Shown here piece by piece: positions 1 through 8,641 of a stretch of 64,000 nucleotides of DNA (position 1 is its first letter; each line of letters opens with the position of its first letter). The position numbers and the translations under genes are program-made. The notes beneath the pieces are model-generated. The model was not told the DNA's origin, made no database searches, and saw only the letters and a list, made by a program, of their open reading frames with translations. The stretch covers positions 39,280-103,279 of the forward strand of contig JANXNI010000095.1 in the NCBI GenBank assembly GCA_025354165.1, given 5' to 3'. The DNA is from Burkholderiales bacterium. Its GTDB lineage: Bacteria > Pseudomonadota > Gammaproteobacteria > Burkholderiales > Casimicrobiaceae.

Positions 1-128
1 AATTGAAAGTGGCGGGGTGGTTTTCTGGCTCTTTTGCCACGATTTGGCTACGTTTTTCGAACCCGTGACTACAGCTAAAGTTGCTTAAGTTATTGTTCTT
101 ATTGACCCTACCCCAATTCCCGTACTAG

Positions 129-991
129 TCATAAGTTAGGAATTTTGGCTTTTGGCTTGCCTTGCTGCATGGGCTTAAGCCCATGCAGCAGGGCAAATTC
201 ACGTGGCGTGCGCCAGTCTAGCGCAGAGTGGGGACGGGTCTCGTTATAGTGTCTGCGCCACGCCGCGATTTTGCTCTTTGCGTCGTCTAGACTCATGAAC
301 CAATGTTCGTTCAAACACTCCTGGCGCAGCCGTCCATTGAAGCTCTCGACCATCGCGTTGTCGGTTGGCGTACCCGGACGACTGAAGTCGATTTCAACCT
401 TGTGTTCATAGGCCCAGCGATCCATCGCCTTGCTGATGAACTCGCTGCCATTGTCGGTCTTGATCGTTTGTGGCGCACCGCGATCCCGGGCAATCCGGTC
501 AACCACTTTGACCACATCCTCGCCTTTCAGACTCTGTCCAACGTGAATGGCCAAACTCGCGTGAAGCAGTCCGCCACAGTGAGCATGCGCAGCTTCCGGC
601 CATCAAACAGGTTATCCGCCACAAAGTCCATACTCCACATTTGATTGGCATGTTGCGCGGTGGTCTTCGGTTGCCGCAGCTTGGCCGCCTTGTTGCGCTT
701 CGGCCGCTTGTGGCGCAACGATAGACCTTGCTCGCGGTAGAGCCGATACACGCGCTTATGATTGTCTTTGAAACCCTCGCGCCTGAGCATCACGTGCACG
801 CGGCGGTAGCCATAGTGCACCCGCGTCTGCGTGATCTCTTTCATTCGCATGATGAGCGCGCGCTCGTCTTTGACCACGGATCGGTAGAGGTACACCGTCC
901 GACTCAACTTCAGTGCCGCGCACGCCCTGCGTACGCTTGCACCGAAACTTCGGGTTAAGCCCTCGGCGAGTTCGCGCTTGCGCGAGGGCAT
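129..991 (-). pseudogene. IS3-family transposase orfB (DDE integrase), frameshifted
   Basis: This is the catalytic part of the transposase. The upstream frame (527-991) contains the HTH_21 segment and the start of the integrase core, WSMDFVADNLFDGRKL (first catalytic Asp). The downstream frame (129-554) contains the second Asp (KTDNGSEF) and the Glu region (DNAMVESFNGRLRQE), and ends in IPNL-stop. Around 551-556 the two parts are out of frame: compared with the usual F-T-R-E-C-L-A-I-H-V junction about four bases are missing. All three DDE residues survive, but in separate frames, so the gene is broken. Confidence 0.87.
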
Positions 992-1256
992 CAGAGCTTT
1001 TTTGACAGCACCTCCTGCAACATCGCCTTGTCCAGACTCAAATCCGCCACCAGACGCTTCAACTTGCTGTTCTCTTCCTCAAGCTGCTTTAACTTGCGCA
1101 ACTCGCTCGGCCCTACCCCGCGTATTTCTGTCGCCACTTGTAAAAAGTGGCGTCGCTGATGCCCATCTTCCGGCATATCTCTTCGACCTTTGTGCCCAGC
1201 TCCGATTGCTTGATCGCCAGCGCAATCTGCTCCTCTGTAAACCGACTCTTCTTCAT
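991..1256 (-). pseudogene. IS3-family transposase orfA, frameshifted
   Basis: The ATG at 1256 follows AAAGGAG. The N-terminal half encodes a helix-turn-helix protein beginning MKKSRFTEEQIALAIKQ, typical of IS3 orfA. Around 1111-1120 the frame is lost (in-frame TAG after the YAG codons). The continuation GPSELRKLKQLEEENSKLKR, a leucine-zipper segment, is read in another frame down to the stop at 991. A single-base deletion explains the break. The protein would bind the element's ends and, by -1 slippage, be fused to orfB. It is unlikely to be made full length here. Confidence 0.85.
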
Positions 1257-1362
1257 GACATCACTCCTTTTCTACAAGGTTAATCATGCCGAAATTTCTA
1301 CTTCAATTTGGTCCGGTTTTTTGGGGTAGGGTCAGGGCTCGACGTAGGCGTTGTTGGATTGG

Positions 1363-1785
1363 CTATTGCTGGGCGGAAATGAAACTACAGGGTCTGCCCC
1401 CTGCCGCAATATTTGTGACCACCGTAATCGCAGCACTTGTGGACGATGCGCTGGAACCCAGCGGAAGGATCCAGATGGAGTCCATGGCAGCGGATCCGTC
1501 AGTGCTAAGCGCCGCTTGACTAAGAGGCTGCGCGCCAAATGGCACCGATGTCACCGGCAAGCCGCCATTGTCAGCGTGTGACACCGTCACCACCAACAAT
1601 CGATTGCTGCCCGCCTGCAGCAAATAGGTGGTAATCGAATTCTGGGCGTTGACCGAAACGACACTGCCGCCGCCCGCAGCGACCGGCTGCGCCCACGCGG
1701 TAACTGGCGCAGCGCCCAGAAAAATAGTAAGCGCTGCCAGCGCGCATAGCGGCAGCCGGATTATTTTACCGAGCAGCATTTTCAT
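1363..1785 (-). pseudogene. truncated secreted protein gene next to the IS element
   Basis: From ATG 1785 the frame encodes a clear Sec signal peptide (Lys/Arg start, hydrophobic LPLCALAALTIFLGAAP, cleavage near AWA-Q). About 110 residues of a Ser/Thr/Val-rich beta-type module follow (SNRLLVVTVSHADN, then VPFGAQPLSQAAL, then IWILPLGSS). This pattern resembles repeat modules of extracellular bacterial proteins. The frame stops at 1363, only 28 bases before the IS end, with a nonsense-like tail, so the C-terminal part appears lost. An in-frame start at 1851 is possible but would precede the signal peptide by 22 residues. Function unknown. Confidence 0.5.
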
Positions 1786-1851
1786 GGTTTTCCAATTGGA
1801 AGATTCGGACGTAGATCCGAAAATGTCTATCGCATATTTCTCATTTACCAT

Positions 1852-2311
1852 CAGCTACTTGACGAAAGGAAGAGGGAGGTGGTGCTTTACATGCCGGTAG
1901 TTGCCCGACGATGCGGGCGACGATAGCTCGCCACGGCGGGGTAATTTGATGCTGCGCCGCAGAGGACATCATGTGCCCCAGAATTGCATGTCCATCGATG
2001 AAACTTAACACGACCGAATCGCTGGCGACAGCCATTGCAGCAATCAGCGGATGTGTCTGCCCAGCCTGGCAGTCTGTCTACCGAGGAGTTGAGTAATAGC
2101 AGGCAGCGGTTGTTGCTTCGTATCGTGATTTCGGGTGCGACGCCCTCGTACCAAGTTGGAGATGTCGAGCAATGCACGAAACTCGACAACTTCTTGCTCC
2201 AGACGGATTTACTGCAACGGTCTGCGTCTCACTGGAACGCGTCTTTGAAAATGCGAGGGAGACCGCGGTACTGGCACACGTGGCTTCGCGACCAACTGCA
2301 CCTTCCTGAAA
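1852..2311. other. no supported gene
   Basis: This 460-bp stretch lies between the broken secreted-protein gene and the hemA stop. Short minus-strand frames cross it (1841-2035 and 1887-2189), but neither has a convincing ribosome binding site or recognisable domain. It may hold decayed coding sequence from the left edge of the cluster. Confidence 0.4.
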
Positions 2312-3571
2312 TTACGCAGCAGTCGCGAATCGTTCACGTTGGCTGGTGTGAACCAATGGAAGATCTAGCGTCTGAAACGACGCGACCAGCGCTGTCACTA
2401 GATCGTCAATCATCGTGTCCGTGTGCAGCGGGCCTGGCGTAATGCGCAACCGCTCGGTGCCAATCGGCACTGTGGGATAGTTGATCGGTTGCAGGTAAAT
2501 TCCGTGGCGCGTGAGTAGGTGATCGGAGAGACGTTTGGCTTGTACAGCGTCGCCAATCAGCACTGGGACGATGTGGCTCATGCTTGGCATGACAGGAATG
2601 CCCGCTGAAATCAACAAACGCTTGACGCGCACTACGCGATCGCGTTGTGCCACCCGTTCAACTTGCGAATTCATTAAGTGCGAAACGCTTGCAATTGCGC
2701 CCGCCGCTAGGACAGGTGCGAGCGAAGTGGAGAAGATAAATGCAGCACCAAAACTGCGGATGCAATCCACCGCCTCTGCTCGCCCTGCGACGTAGCCGCC
2801 CTGAACGCCGTAAGCCTTGCCGAGAGTACCTTGAATCACGTCAATCTGATCGGCAAAGCCCAACTCCTCGGCGACGCCACCGCCCTTCGCTCCATACATA
2901 CCGACGGCGTGAACTTCGTCGATGTAGGTCATAGCGCTATAGCGCTTTGACAGCTCAACAATCTTCCCTATAGGTGATATGTTGCCGCTCATCGAATAGA
3001 CGCTCTCAAATGCGATCAGCTTCGGCTGACCCGCTGGAATTGCTGCTAGCTTCTTCTCAAGATCGATAACACAATTATGTTTGAAAACAAGCTTATCGGC
3101 GCCTGAGCGCCGGATGCCTTCAATCATAGAGTTGTGGTTGTCACCGTCGGACAGTATGACGGTATTTGGCAGTATCGATCCGAGCACGGAAAGGCAGGCC
3201 AGATTGGCGGTATAACCCGACGCAAATGTCAGCGCAGACTCTTTGCCGTGCAGCTCAGCCAGCAGGCGTTCCAGTTCGATATGACGAGTATTGGTGCCGC
3301 CGATATTTCGTGTGCCCCCGGCACCTGTTGCGCCTTCATCGATGGCGGCGCGCATGCCGCGCCGCACGCTCACATGATGACCCATGCCCAGATAATCGTT
3401 GGAGCACCAGACGACGACCTGACGGCTGCCGCTTTCGGAATGCCAGCGCACGCGAGGAAACTCGCCGGCTGGCCGCACGAGCTCTGTAAAGACACGGTAA
3501 CGACCCTCGCGTTTCAGTGCCGCTAAGCGTTCGCCGAATTGCCCGTTATAGTCCAAAGTCTGTGGCATCAT
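2312..3571 (-). CDS. hemA: 5-aminolevulinate synthase
   Basis: A PLP enzyme condensing glycine and succinyl-CoA to 5-aminolevulinate, the first step of tetrapyrrole synthesis by the Shemin (C4) route. Its 419 residues match the family length. The glycine-rich loop GATGAGGTRNIGGT, the HAVGMYG segment and the PLP-lysine motif QGTLGKAYG are all present. It sits at the edge of the PGC with its own promoter, which carries a PpsR-type site (3635-3674). That points to a dedicated enzyme boosting ALA supply for bacteriochlorophyll. Most betaproteobacteria use the C5 (glutamyl-tRNA) route, so this copy is probably part of the transferred PGC. That last point is inference. Confidence 0.96.
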   Translation of the reverse strand: MMPQTLDYNGQFGERLAALKREGRYRVFTELVRPAGEFPRVRWHSESGSRQVVVWCSNDYLGMGHHVSVRRGMRAAIDEGATGAGGTRNIGGTNTRHIELERLLAELHGKESALTFASGYTANLACLSVLGSILPNTVILSDGDNHNSMIEGIRRSGADKLVFKHNCVIDLEKKLAAIPAGQPKLIAFESVYSMSGNISPIGKIVELSKRYSAMTYIDEVHAVGMYGAKGGGVAEELGFADQIDVIQGTLGKAYGVQGGYVAGRAEAVDCIRSFGAAFIFSTSLAPVLAAGAIASVSHLMNSQVERVAQRDRVVRVKRLLISAGIPVMPSMSHIVPVLIGDAVQAKRLSDHLLTRHGIYLQPINYPTVPIGTERLRITPGPLHTDTMIDDLVTALVASFQTLDLPLVHTSQRERFATAA

Positions 3572-3634
3572 AGTCCCCTAAGCTTTGCTGAGATGCCGTC
3601 ACACCCGATTGGGCAGTAGCAGCGCCTGCTCAGG

Positions 3635-3674
3635 ATTGTACGTAGCCGTAACTGACTGTCAAGTAATGTTTACA
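3635..3674 (-). promoter_or_regulatory. hemA promoter overlapped by a PpsR/CrtJ-type site
   Basis: On the minus strand TTGACA (3657-3662) and TACAAT (3635-3640) are separated by 16 bases, a good sigma70-type promoter for hemA. The perfect TGT-N12-ACA palindrome 3657-3674 covers the -35 element, so PpsR binding there would block polymerase. Sites and spacing are read from sequence; regulation is inferred from the known PpsR consensus. Confidence 0.75.
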
Positions 3675-4294
3675 CTAAATGTGTACACCCTATTTGTCAC
3701 TTCTGACAGTTGGTTTGTTACGGAATCGAATTTGGTTGCCGACGTGTTGAGCGACAGCAATTGCATACGAGATTGCATGGCCTCAAAGTTTCTACTCCAA
3801 CTACGTGTTGAGGTCATACGAAGCCCAACAGACGACGCATATGTCGAGTCCACGCTCCTTGTAGGCCTCCCAACAAACCGAAGCTGTTCGCGTAACGCCT
3901 GACGAGAGTACCGGAGCGATCGCGCTCATTGTGCAAACATTTCCCTGCACGCGTTTGCCTAAAGTGCGGGCTCGCCAACAACATCGATCGGTTGAGTTCG
4001 AAAGTTTGTGCTATCGCCCGCGCTTAGATCGGGAGATAGCATCAGTTCGGCAGAAGTCGCCTGCCTTCGATGCTATTTTCGATGTGCTAAATCATCTAAA
4101 GTGTCGCTGGAATGCCCTTTTCGACGATGCCAGCTCAGTGTCAAGTCACATCGCTGGTCACGGCATGCGCTACATATGTGCTGAGTCTTGATAAATATTC
4201 AGCGCTCGATTTGCCGACCGAAATGAAGCAGAGCACACGAGGCACGCGTCGCACAGTAGATATGCTCGAAGATATTTGTAGATTTGAGAACGAA
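3675..4294. other. 620-bp intergenic region between divergent hemA and the heme oxygenase gene
   Basis: No convincing gene. Near hemA there is a second shorter palindrome, TGTCA-CTTC-TGACA (3695-3708), without the N12 spacing. At 4010-4040 an inverted repeat, GCTATC-G-CCC with GGG-A-GATAGC, could form a hairpin but has no U-tract. The promoter for the heme oxygenase gene should lie here, but I see no strong match. Confidence 0.45.
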
Positions 4295-4927
4295 ATGTCA
4301 ATCCCCGTAACCGAGCGACTTCGCGATTCCACTCGTGCGATGCATACCGAGGTCGAGCGAGCGGGCGTGATGCGGTTGTTGCTGCACGGGCAACTGGGGC
4401 AGGTAGGCTACTGTCGGTTGCTGCGCAATTTACACGCGATTTATGTCGCGCTAGAGGCGGGTCTGTCGCAAAACGCGAGCAAGACGGTGTTGGCTGCGTT
4501 GCGCTGTGAGCCGTTGTTTCGCAGCGATGCATTAGGTGACGATCTGAATTTTCTGCACGGTGCAGACTGGGCGGAAGCGATACCGCTGACGGTAGCGGCG
4601 ATGCAGTACGCAGACCATCTAAACGCCCTTGCAACGCGGAAGCCGTTAATGCTGGGCGCGCACGCCTACGTTCGCTATTTGGGCGATCTGAGCGGCGGAC
4701 AAATGCTTGCACGTATAGTTGCCAAAAGTCTTGCCCTGGAGGCTGATCAAGGCGTGAATTTTTACGATTTTGGCGGGGCCGAAAACGTGGCGAAACACGC
4801 GCGGGCATTTCGCGCCGGGCTGGACATATTGGCCGATGACGAAACGAACGCGCAGGCTTTAGTCGAAGAAGCGGGTGATGCTTTTTCGCGGCACCGAATG
4901 CTGTTCGAAGAACTCGTCTACATCTGA
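4295..4927 (+). CDS. biliverdin-producing heme oxygenase (bacteriophytochrome-associated)
   Basis: It opens heme to biliverdin, the chromophore of the adjacent bacteriophytochrome. The start at 4295 gives a 210-residue protein beginning MSIPVTERLRDSTR, with the proximal haem-ligand histidine at about residue 17 (AMHTEVE) and the distal-helix signature YLGDLSGGQ. Upstream in-frame ATGs exist (4112, 4262), but the family begins close to this point. It is convergent with the phytochrome gene, with 8 bases between their stops. Genes of this type next to phytochromes are called hmuO or bphO; I leave the symbol open. Confidence 0.9.
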   Translation: MSIPVTERLRDSTRAMHTEVERAGVMRLLLHGQLGQVGYCRLLRNLHAIYVALEAGLSQNASKTVLAALRCEPLFRSDALGDDLNFLHGADWAEAIPLTVAAMQYADHLNALATRKPLMLGAHAYVRYLGDLSGGQMLARIVAKSLALEADQGVNFYDFGGAENVAKHARAFRAGLDILADDETNAQALVEEAGDAFSRHRMLFEELVYI

Positions 4928-4935
4928 CACCCGGA

Positions 4936-7131
4936 CTACTCGGCCGCGATTCCCGTGAACGTCCGAATCTGCTCATAAAGCGATGCGGCGCGATGCGTCG
5001 AAGTCTCAAGCTCTTCCAAGAACGTCGCCGCCAGCGCACCAATGGGGCCGTCGGCGATGTCCATTGCAGCGAGGCTCGCATTGGTCAGGATTGCGGCCAT
5101 CACTTCATCCGCGCCTCGGCCCGTGCCGTCGACGGCTTGCGTCAAACCATGACCCTGCGCCGCCCGCTGCATTGATTCTTCGAGGTGCCGTCGCGCCGCC
5201 GCAGCACGCTTGCTATCGCGCAGATCAAATAGCGTGACTATGAAGCCGAGCAACGTGCCATCGCGTCCCGGAACCGTCTCGGCACGCACCGCCACCGGCA
5301 ACCCGGGATCACCTTCGCGCAACAACGCCATTTCGCCGCGCCACGGTGGCTGTCCCGCCTTGAGCGTGTTCATGGCCCGCCGCATTGAAACCGGTTCGGT
5401 GAAGAGCAGCGCGATTTCTTGCAAGCTGCCAACCTCGATATCGATGCGCCCAGTGAGCGCAGCAAAGGCCTGATTACAAAACAACAGCCGCCCACCCGCA
5501 TCGGCAATTACGACAGGCTCACCCGAACGCTGCACGGCTGCCCGAATGCCCGCGAGCTGATGCTCGGCTATCAATAGCCGCACCGAATGCACCTGCACGA
5601 TGATGTCCACCAGCGCGAGGCCAATGGCGCGACCGAGTGCAATCTCGGCGCTCGTCCACGGCAGCGCTGTGCCGCGCACAATCTCTGACCATGCAGCAAA
5701 TGAGCGGCGCGGCGAGAGTTCCATCGGGTCGTCGTTCACCATCGGCTTCGACGGATCGCCCGCCCAGGTGACCGACAGCAATTGTTCTTTGCGGAACCAC
5801 ATCAAATAGTCAGAGCCTTCGCGCGACAGCCGGACCGCCATCACGCCGCTGGCAGTCGGTGTAAGCGAGGCAAGCGCAGGGTTAGCTTTGGCGACGGACG
5901 AGCAACTGAACAGCGAATCAAACGACTGCGCTTCGATCCACGCCTGCAACTCACGCAGCTCAGGCGTTGAGGGCACTTCGCCCGAGGTGAGGATTTCGCC
6001 TTCGGTGAACAGCGCCGCACCCGTTGCCTCCAGCGGTTGCAACAACGTGCGCGGATTGCGGAACAGCGCGAGCCGCCAATCACCCTCAGTCGACGTCGCT
6101 TCGATCAGCCGTTGCTCCACGCGGCGCACCATCACAGCGACCTGAGCATGCGCATAATTTTCAATCGCAGCGATGCGCGTTGACACCACTTCGGCCAGCA
6201 AATCGCAGGCCGCACGAACGGCAAAGCGCACGTTGCGTGCCGAATAGTGATGTGCCGCAATTAGGCCCCACAACTTGCCTTCGCGCACCAGTGACACCAC
6301 CAAAGTCGCGGTGACGCCCATATTTTTCAGGTACTGCAAATGCAGCGGCGACATGCTGCGCAGGTACGACATCGACATATCCAGCGGACCGCTGTTATCT
6401 GCAAAAAATTCCGGCTGCAACAGCGACGGTACGTAATGCACGTCGACCAGCACTCGCACGCGATTGCGCAGGTACAACTCGCGCGCGCGCTGGGGAATAT
6501 CGGTCGCCGGATAGTGATGGCCGAGTAGCGATTCAAGTCGCGGATCGCGCGCCTCGGCAACGATTTTTCCGTGACCATCGGCATCAAATTTGTAAACCAT
6601 CACACGGTCATAGCCGATGAGATCGCGAAAGCTTTGTGCTGCCGTGTCGGCAAGCACGCCCATGCTGGCTGCGTTGCTCAGCCGCTGCACCGCATCGGCC
6701 ACCAGTTGCAGCAAACGCGCCTGATCATGGTCAACGATGGCACCAGTGTTCGCGACGACGGGTTCCAATTCGACGATCAATCGGCCCGGTTCGATCTGAT
6801 GGAGCGCGCCTTCCCACTGCAGGTTCGTGCCGCAAAGCTCCGGGTAGCAGCGGATTGGCAGCGGTTCAGCGCCCATGCTCTGGTTGGACCAGCTAAGGAT
6901 CCGAGCGGCGAGGTTGCTGGGGAGCAGGTTCACGGGCGTGCCTACGAGCGCCGCGCTCGATGAATCGAGACCGAGCAGTGCTGATGCGTTCGCCGACGCC
7001 TGCAGAACTTTGCCATCAGCCTGGTCGAGCACCAGCAAAAAACCGTGCGGCTGAATCGAGCCTGCTAGATTAATCAGCTCGCGTTCGCAATTGCTGAGAT
7101 CGGCTTGGCCGAAGGGCGGGCTGTAAGTCAC
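4936..7131 (-). CDS. bphP: bacteriophytochrome without histidine-kinase domain
   Basis: A red/far-red photoreceptor of 731 residues. Order: PAS with the biliverdin-attaching Cys15 (DLSNCERELI); GAF with PATDIP (208-213) and the chromophore-pocket histidines at about 264 and 294; PHY with the tongue motif PRRSF (474-478); a second PAS (about 525-640); and a 90-residue helical tail. The tail lacks an H-box and an ATPase domain. This is the architecture of RpBphP1-type phytochromes, which act by binding PpsR rather than by phosphotransfer. The adjacent upstream ppsR (10-base gap, same strand) and the facing heme oxygenase fit that role. The start is GTG 7131 with no strong ribosome site. Confidence 0.94.
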   Translation of the reverse strand: MTYSPPFGQADLSNCERELINLAGSIQPHGFLLVLDQADGKVLQASANASALLGLDSSSAALVGTPVNLLPSNLAARILSWSNQSMGAEPLPIRCYPELCGTNLQWEGALHQIEPGRLIVELEPVVANTGAIVDHDQARLLQLVADAVQRLSNAASMGVLADTAAQSFRDLIGYDRVMVYKFDADGHGKIVAEARDPRLESLLGHHYPATDIPQRARELYLRNRVRVLVDVHYVPSLLQPEFFADNSGPLDMSMSYLRSMSPLHLQYLKNMGVTATLVVSLVREGKLWGLIAAHHYSARNVRFAVRAACDLLAEVVSTRIAAIENYAHAQVAVMVRRVEQRLIEATSTEGDWRLALFRNPRTLLQPLEATGAALFTEGEILTSGEVPSTPELRELQAWIEAQSFDSLFSCSSVAKANPALASLTPTASGVMAVRLSREGSDYLMWFRKEQLLSVTWAGDPSKPMVNDDPMELSPRRSFAAWSEIVRGTALPWTSAEIALGRAIGLALVDIIVQVHSVRLLIAEHQLAGIRAAVQRSGEPVVIADAGGRLLFCNQAFAALTGRIDIEVGSLQEIALLFTEPVSMRRAMNTLKAGQPPWRGEMALLREGDPGLPVAVRAETVPGRDGTLLGFIVTLFDLRDSKRAAAARRHLEESMQRAAQGHGLTQAVDGTGRGADEVMAAILTNASLAAMDIADGPIGALAATFLEELETSTHRAASLYEQIRTFTGIAAE

Positions 7132-7141
7132 CGGTAGCGGG

Positions 7142-8641
7142 CTAATTCAGTAAAGAGGGTGGTGTGCTGCGGACGTGGCCCAGCATGCCCACCCCAAGAT
7201 AATGGATACGTTGCCACAGCGCAACGCCGTCGATACCCAGAATTTCAGCGGCGAGTTGATGTTCGCCGTGTGATTGCGAGAGGGCGAGTTCAATGATGTG
7301 GCGCTCGGCAGCGTCGTTAATCGCAGCGACGAGATCGGGGAGCGAAGTCTGCCCAATCTGCGCAACCAGATCGGAAACGGCGGACGCGAGTTTACTAGCT
7401 GGCTCCGAATCAGGGTGACCGCTCAGATCGCGTATTGCCCGCTGGTCGATGCGCCGCAGCGTTAGCCCGATGCATTCCTGATCACCTTCCGCTAAAAGCG
7501 CCGCCGACACCTCTACATCAAATCGCGATGCATTTGTCAATCCAATCGTGGCGGGCCGTTGCTCGGACAGGCCGTTCGACTTCGCTTCGGTGAGGATCGA
7601 TATGAGCGTGTGCTGCGGGTCACCCAATAGCTCGATCAAGCTGCGCCCCACGACCTTGTGCGTCTCGCTTCCGAGGGGAAGCTGGCAGAGCGCAACGAAC
7701 GCCGGGTTCGCCATCAGCACGCGTCCGCTGGAGTCGGCAATCGTCACCGCGTCGGGAGTCTGCTCCACAAAATCCGACAATCGCGTCGCCGACGACGGCT
7801 CCGACGACACCTTAGTCGCGCGTGCCCGAACCAGCAGCAACATCTTGTCGCCGGCGCGAAACGGCGTGGCCGAGATGTCAATTACGGTGGCATACAAGGG
7901 GTTATCTAAACCACCCTGCGCAAGTGCATGAACGCGGATTTCGCCGGGTCGCCCGCTGCTGCGCGCCATTACCAGAAGCTCCTCTACGCCGAGACGTTCT
8001 GCGCGCAGAATACCTACGGTCGCGCCTTGCCCGACTAGTGTCACCTGATTGCCGCCAAACAAATCGTTCGCAGCGCGATTGGCTTCAACAATGGCAAGCG
8101 TTTCTGCATCGACCACCATCACGGCGTCGGTGGCGACCTGAAATAGTTGCTTGTAACGCGATTCAGTTTGGCGCAGCTTCCAATAGTCCTGCTCCAACTC
8201 CCGCTGCGCAACAAGAAATTGCTGCTTGATCGCAGCAACGGTACCCAGATCGCGCCCTACGGCCAGCACCGGGCCATTCGGCCCCAGTTTGATCGCAGAA
8301 TACGATACCGGAACGTTCTGGCCATCGGGAGCTGAATGAAAGACTTCGCGGCGACGCGTGACACCAGCGGACTCGGCCTCCGCAAGAAGTTCTCCGATTT
8401 TGTCGCGTGTACCGCCGCTCACAGTTTCGGCCCACGGACGACCAACCCATTGTGCGGTTGAACCGGGAATAGGATCGGCACCCACCGCCATGTGCCGGAT
8501 CACACCGTCTGCATCGATGACCAGCGCGATGTCGCTTGCAATTGAGACAAAGGTCTGTGCCAATTGCGGCGCAAAGTCTGCCAGACCAGGCAACGTCACG
8601 ATATCGGTTGGATTGGCAGGCCGATTAGCGCTATCGCTCAT
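7142..8641 (-). CDS. ppsR: PpsR/CrtJ-family regulator, phytochrome-linked paralogue with divergent HTH
   Basis: A PAS-rich transcription factor (499 residues from ATG 8641; a GTG at 8698 is an alternative). An N-terminal region and PAS domains lie at roughly 30-130, 160-280 and 300-410, with the Q-linker helix QRELEQDYWKLRQTESRYKQ typical of PpsR. The C-terminal Fis-type HTH is unusual: where the family has LGLSRQSLYVKLRRYG this one reads LGIDGVALWQRIHYLG, so most recognition-helix residues have changed. No Cys is present in the HTH. It forms an operon with bphP. It may be a PpsR that binds other sites, or a partner that tunes the canonical PpsR at 26.0 kb. Confidence 0.88.
   Translation of the reverse strand: MSDSANRPANPTDIVTLPGLADFAPQLAQTFVSIASDIALVIDADGVIRHMAVGADPIPGSTAQWVGRPWAETVSGGTRDKIGELLAEAESAGVTRRREVFHSAPDGQNVPVSYSAIKLGPNGPVLAVGRDLGTVAAIKQQFLVAQRELEQDYWKLRQTESRYKQLFQVATDAVMVVDAETLAIVEANRAANDLFGGNQVTLVGQGATVGILRAERLGVEELLVMARSSGRPGEIRVHALAQGGLDNPLYATVIDISATPFRAGDKMLLLVRARATKVSSEPSSATRLSDFVEQTPDAVTIADSSGRVLMANPAFVALCQLPLGSETHKVVGRSLIELLGDPQHTLISILTEAKSNGLSEQRPATIGLTNASRFDVEVSAALLAEGDQECIGLTLRRIDQRAIRDLSGHPDSEPASKLASAVSDLVAQIGQTSLPDLVAAINDAAERHIIELALSQSHGEHQLAAEILGIDGVALWQRIHYLGVGMLGHVRSTPPSLLN

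Larger units (their letters stand above)
103..1334 (-). mobile_element. IS3-family (IS407-like) insertion sequence, degenerate
   Basis: A 1232-bp element bounded by perfect 14-bp terminal inverted repeats (103-116 and 1321-1334; outer end reads TGACCCTACCCCA). Inside are the two ORFs of an IS3-family element on the minus strand, including an A6G slippery heptamer (997-1003) at the orfA/orfB overlap, which is the usual programmed -1 frameshift site. Both ORFs carry additional disabling frameshifts, so the copy is probably inactive by itself. No flanking target duplication is visible (TTAT on the left, GGGC on the right), which suggests rearrangement after insertion. The element abuts a broken secreted-protein gene. 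Family from protein similarity; the IS407 subgroup is a judgement. Confidence 0.9.

Noticed and set aside
1887..2189. Minus-strand frames left of hemA (also 1841-2035)
   Set aside because: No start signal, no recognisable domain and overlapping alternatives. I could not tell decayed gene from chance.
3695..3708. TGTCA-CTTC-TGACA palindrome near hemA as a second PpsR site
   Set aside because: The halves are separated by N8 rather than N12, so it does not fit the consensus. It is mentioned only as a neighbour of the true site.
4170..5081. 303-codon minus-strand frame
   Set aside because: It is antisense to the heme oxygenase gene and overlaps the phytochrome end. Its translation is Arg/Ser/Pro-rich low-quality sequence without domains, a shadow of a GC-rich real gene.
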